Source: Clostridia bacterium
Lineage (GTDB): Bacteria > Bacillota > Clostridia > Oscillospirales > Acutalibacteraceae
Direction of reading: 5' to 3'
DNA: 6,966 bases
Assembly (NCBI GenBank): GCA_900769375.1
Contig: CAAGGN010000012.1
Span: 1-6,966 of the forward strand
Shown: piece by piece, positions 5,761 to 6,966 of the stretch
Numbering within the stretch: position 1 is the stretch's first letter
Layout: each line of letters opens with the position of its first letter
Notes under the pieces: generated by a model
Seen by the model: the letters and a program-made list of their open reading frames with translations, nothing else
What the model was told of the DNA's origin: nothing
Databases searched by the model: none
Position numbers and translations under genes: made by a program

Positions 5761-6339
5761 ATGACAAATTCAAGACAAGAAAGTACTAAAAAATTAGTGC
5801 TCGGAGCGGTTTTAACTGCTCTTGTTGTCGTACTGCAGCTGCTTGGCGCATTTATCCGATTCGGTCCTTTCTCCATATCCTTGGTTTTGGTTCCCATCGT
5901 AATCGGAGCTGCTCTCTGCGATTATAAAATCGGCGGATGGCTGGGACTTGTCTTTGGCGCCGCAGTAATTATGAGCGGAGATGCATCGGCATTTTTTGCC
6001 GTTGACGTTGCAGGAACTATCATCACCGTTCTCGCAAAGGGCATTCTCTGTGGAACTTTTGCAGGCATCACCTACAAACTTCTCGCAAAATACAATCAAT
6101 ATCTTGCGGTTATAGTATCTGCTATTATTTGCCCTGTTGTTAATACCGGTGTTTTCCTTATCGGCTGCAAGCTTTTCTTTATGAGCGCCATTACCGAATG
6201 GGGCTTTGCAGAAGGTTTTAAAAATGCAACTTCGTATATGTTTTTAGGTCTTGCGGGAGGCAATTTTATATTTGAACTTTTAACAAATATAATCCTTGCG
6301 CCCGTTATTTTAAGAATTGTAAACTTTAAAAACAAATAA
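5761..6339 (+). CDS. ECF transporter S-component, possibly for pantothenate
   Basis: This membrane protein of 192 residues has about six hydrophobic segments. It shows the features of energy-coupling-factor S-components: an N-terminal helix with small residues (LGAVLTALVVVLQLLG, 14-29), a polar FGPFSISLVLVPIVIG segment (34-49), then AALCDYKIGGWLGLVFG (50-66). Such proteins bind a vitamin and work with a shared EcfA-EcfA'-EcfT module, which is not in this window, so this would be a group II system. The substrate is not readable from the sequence. Its position after coaX points to pantothenate (PanT-like), but another vitamin or cofactor precursor is possible. GGAGG at 5749-5753 sets the ATG at 5761. 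It is 92 bases from coaX and is closed by a terminator, so it is probably the last gene of the FAD oxidoreductase-coaX transcript. Confidence 0.86.
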   Translation: MTNSRQESTKKLVLGAVLTALVVVLQLLGAFIRFGPFSISLVLVPIVIGAALCDYKIGGWLGLVFGAAVIMSGDASAFFAVDVAGTIITVLAKGILCGTFAGITYKLLAKYNQYLAVIVSAIICPVVNTGVFLIGCKLFFMSAITEWGFAEGFKNATSYMFLGLAGGNFIFELLTNIILAPVILRIVNFKNK

Positions 6340-6346
6340 TTTTATG

Positions 6347-6374
6347 CGCCGTTTTTCAAAAAACGGCGTTTTTT
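6347..6374 (+). terminator. Intrinsic terminator after the ECF S-component gene
   Basis: Stem CGCCGTTTT (6347-6355) pairs with AAAACGGCG (6360-6368) around a 4-base loop, followed by six Ts (6369-6374). It begins 8 bases after the TAA at 6337-6339. Confidence 0.92.
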
Positions 6375-6459
6375 ATGTTGAAAAATTATAGTTTTTTTCG
6401 TGTTCAGGGTGTTTTGTTTGGTTTTTTATGATAGAAATCCAAATTTTTGCAAAAAACAC

Positions 6460-6495
6460 TTTATTTTTGTAATTTTATTTGTTATAATGACATAG
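6460..6495 (+). promoter_or_regulatory. Probable ppdK promoter
   Basis: A perfect TATAAT -10 box (6483-6488) sits 17 bases downstream of a weak -35 TTTATT (6460-6465). Transcription would start near 6495 and give a leader of about 90 bases. The sequence from 6375 to 6460 between terminator and promoter is very AT-rich, and I see no gene in it. Confidence 0.6.
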
Positions 6496-6504
6496 ATACA
6501 GAGG

Positions 6505-6572
6505 ACATATATTTATATGTTTGTATTAATTTTAGTTAAAAATGGATTTTTATCCACAAATTTTTTAGGAGG
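6505..6572 (+). promoter_or_regulatory. AT-rich ppdK 5' leader with two small hairpins
   Basis: The leader contains a 16-bp palindrome, ACATATA-TT-TATATGT (6505-6520). It also has a short hairpin TGGAT/ATCCA (6543-6547 with 6552-6556), followed four bases later by six Ts (6561-6566) and the AGGAGG ribosome site (6567-6572). The second hairpin is too weak to call a terminator. No known riboswitch pattern is recognised. Confidence 0.3.
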
Positions 6573-6583
6573 TTGATTCGCAA

Positions 6584-6966
6584 ATGAGTCACAAGTTTGT
6601 TTACCTTTTTAGCGAGGGCGACGCATCCATGCGTGAACTCCTCGGCGGTAAAGGCGCTAACCTTGCCGAGATGACCAAGATCGGTCTTCCCGTTCCTCAG
6701 GGTTTCACCGTATCCACCGAAGCCTGCACTCAGTATTATGAGGACGGCAGAAAGATCAATGCTGACATCCAGGCACAGATCATGGAGCACATCGACAAAA
6801 TGGAAGGCATCACCGGTAAGAAGTTCGGTGATAAGGAGAATCCGCTTCTCGTTTCCGTTCGTTCGGGTGCCCGTGCTTCCATGCCCGGTATGATGGATAC
6901 CATTCTCAACCTCGGCCTGAATGAGGAAGTTGTTGAGACCATGGCCGCTAAGTCGGGCAATCCCCG
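6584..6966 (+). CDS. ppdK: Pyruvate, phosphate dikinase, N-terminal part (runs off the window)
   Basis: The frame is open from ATG at 6584 to the window end, giving 127 complete codons of a protein normally about 875-900 residues long. The start of the nucleotide-binding domain is clear: YLFSEGDASM (7-16), the ATP-binding GGKGANLAEM (21-30), GLPVPQGFTV (34-43), TEACTQYY (45-52), and the signature SVRSGARASMPGMMDTILNLGLN (91-113). The enzyme interconverts pyruvate, ATP and phosphate with phosphoenolpyruvate, AMP and pyrophosphate. In anaerobic clostridia it commonly serves PPi-linked glycolysis or gluconeogenesis. AGGAGG (6567-6572) precedes the ATG by 11 bases, somewhat long. Codon choice favours C- and G-ending codons (ATC, ACC, AAG, GAG) more than neighbouring genes, as expected for a highly expressed gene. 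The phosphohistidine and PEP domains are outside the window. Confidence 0.95.
   Translation, partial: MSHKFVYLFSEGDASMRELLGGKGANLAEMTKIGLPVPQGFTVSTEACTQYYEDGRKINADIQAQIMEHIDKMEGITGKKFGDKENPLLVSVRSGARASMPGMMDTILNLGLNEEVVETMAAKSGNP

Noticed and set aside
6543..6566. Attenuator terminator in the ppdK leader
   Set aside because: The stem is 5 bp with two GC pairs and the T-run is offset by four bases, so it is too weak to call.
6536..6960. Minus-strand open frames opposite ppdK
   Set aside because: The plus strand is continuously open with unmistakable PPDK motifs, so these are shadow frames.

Overview
The window looks like chromosomal core DNA from a low-to-moderate GC Firmicute, most likely a gut-type clostridium (Oscillospiraceae/Ruminococcaceae-like). 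This is inferred from strong AGGAGG ribosome sites, TTGACA/TATAAT promoters, the rpsF-ssb-rpsR order, a class III pantothenate kinase, pyruvate phosphate dikinase, and a lysine-riboswitch-controlled NhaC-family carrier. No phage, transposase or CRISPR sequence is visible. All seven complete genes end in TAA.

Left half, minus strand. At the left edge is the 5' part of a TtcA-family tRNA thiolase gene. It is interrupted by an in-frame TAG exactly where the family's PCYLCAR motif should continue. Upstream of it (about 410-516) is an intergenic palindromic element with arms of degenerate 7-bp repeats, next to the terminator of the following gene. That gene is an NhaC-superfamily carrier (581-2182) with a complete regulatory leader: a consensus promoter, a lysine riboswitch, and a terminator hairpin just before the ribosome site. 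This makes it a probable lysine transporter (LysW type) rather than a simple Na+/H+ antiporter. Next comes the rpsF-ssb-rpsR operon (S6, single-strand binding protein, S18), with its own promoter, a structured leader and a strong terminator.

Right half, plus strand. A roughly 210-bp divergent region holds back-to-back promoters. From it runs an FAD-dependent oxidoreductase gene followed 2 bp later by coaX (type III pantothenate kinase), then a membrane S-component of an ECF vitamin transporter, closed by an intrinsic terminator. CoaX makes the first intermediate of CoA from pantothenate, so the S-component is plausibly a pantothenate importer; the role of the FAD enzyme is unknown. After a 200-bp AT-rich leader region, the 5' end of ppdK (pyruvate, phosphate dikinase) runs off the right edge.

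Points most worth a second look are the amber codon in the ttcA-like gene, the lysine riboswitch that redefines the NhaC-type gene, the heptamer-armed intergenic repeat, and the coupling of an orphan FAD enzyme to CoA synthesis. I see no clearly new defence or mobile system here.
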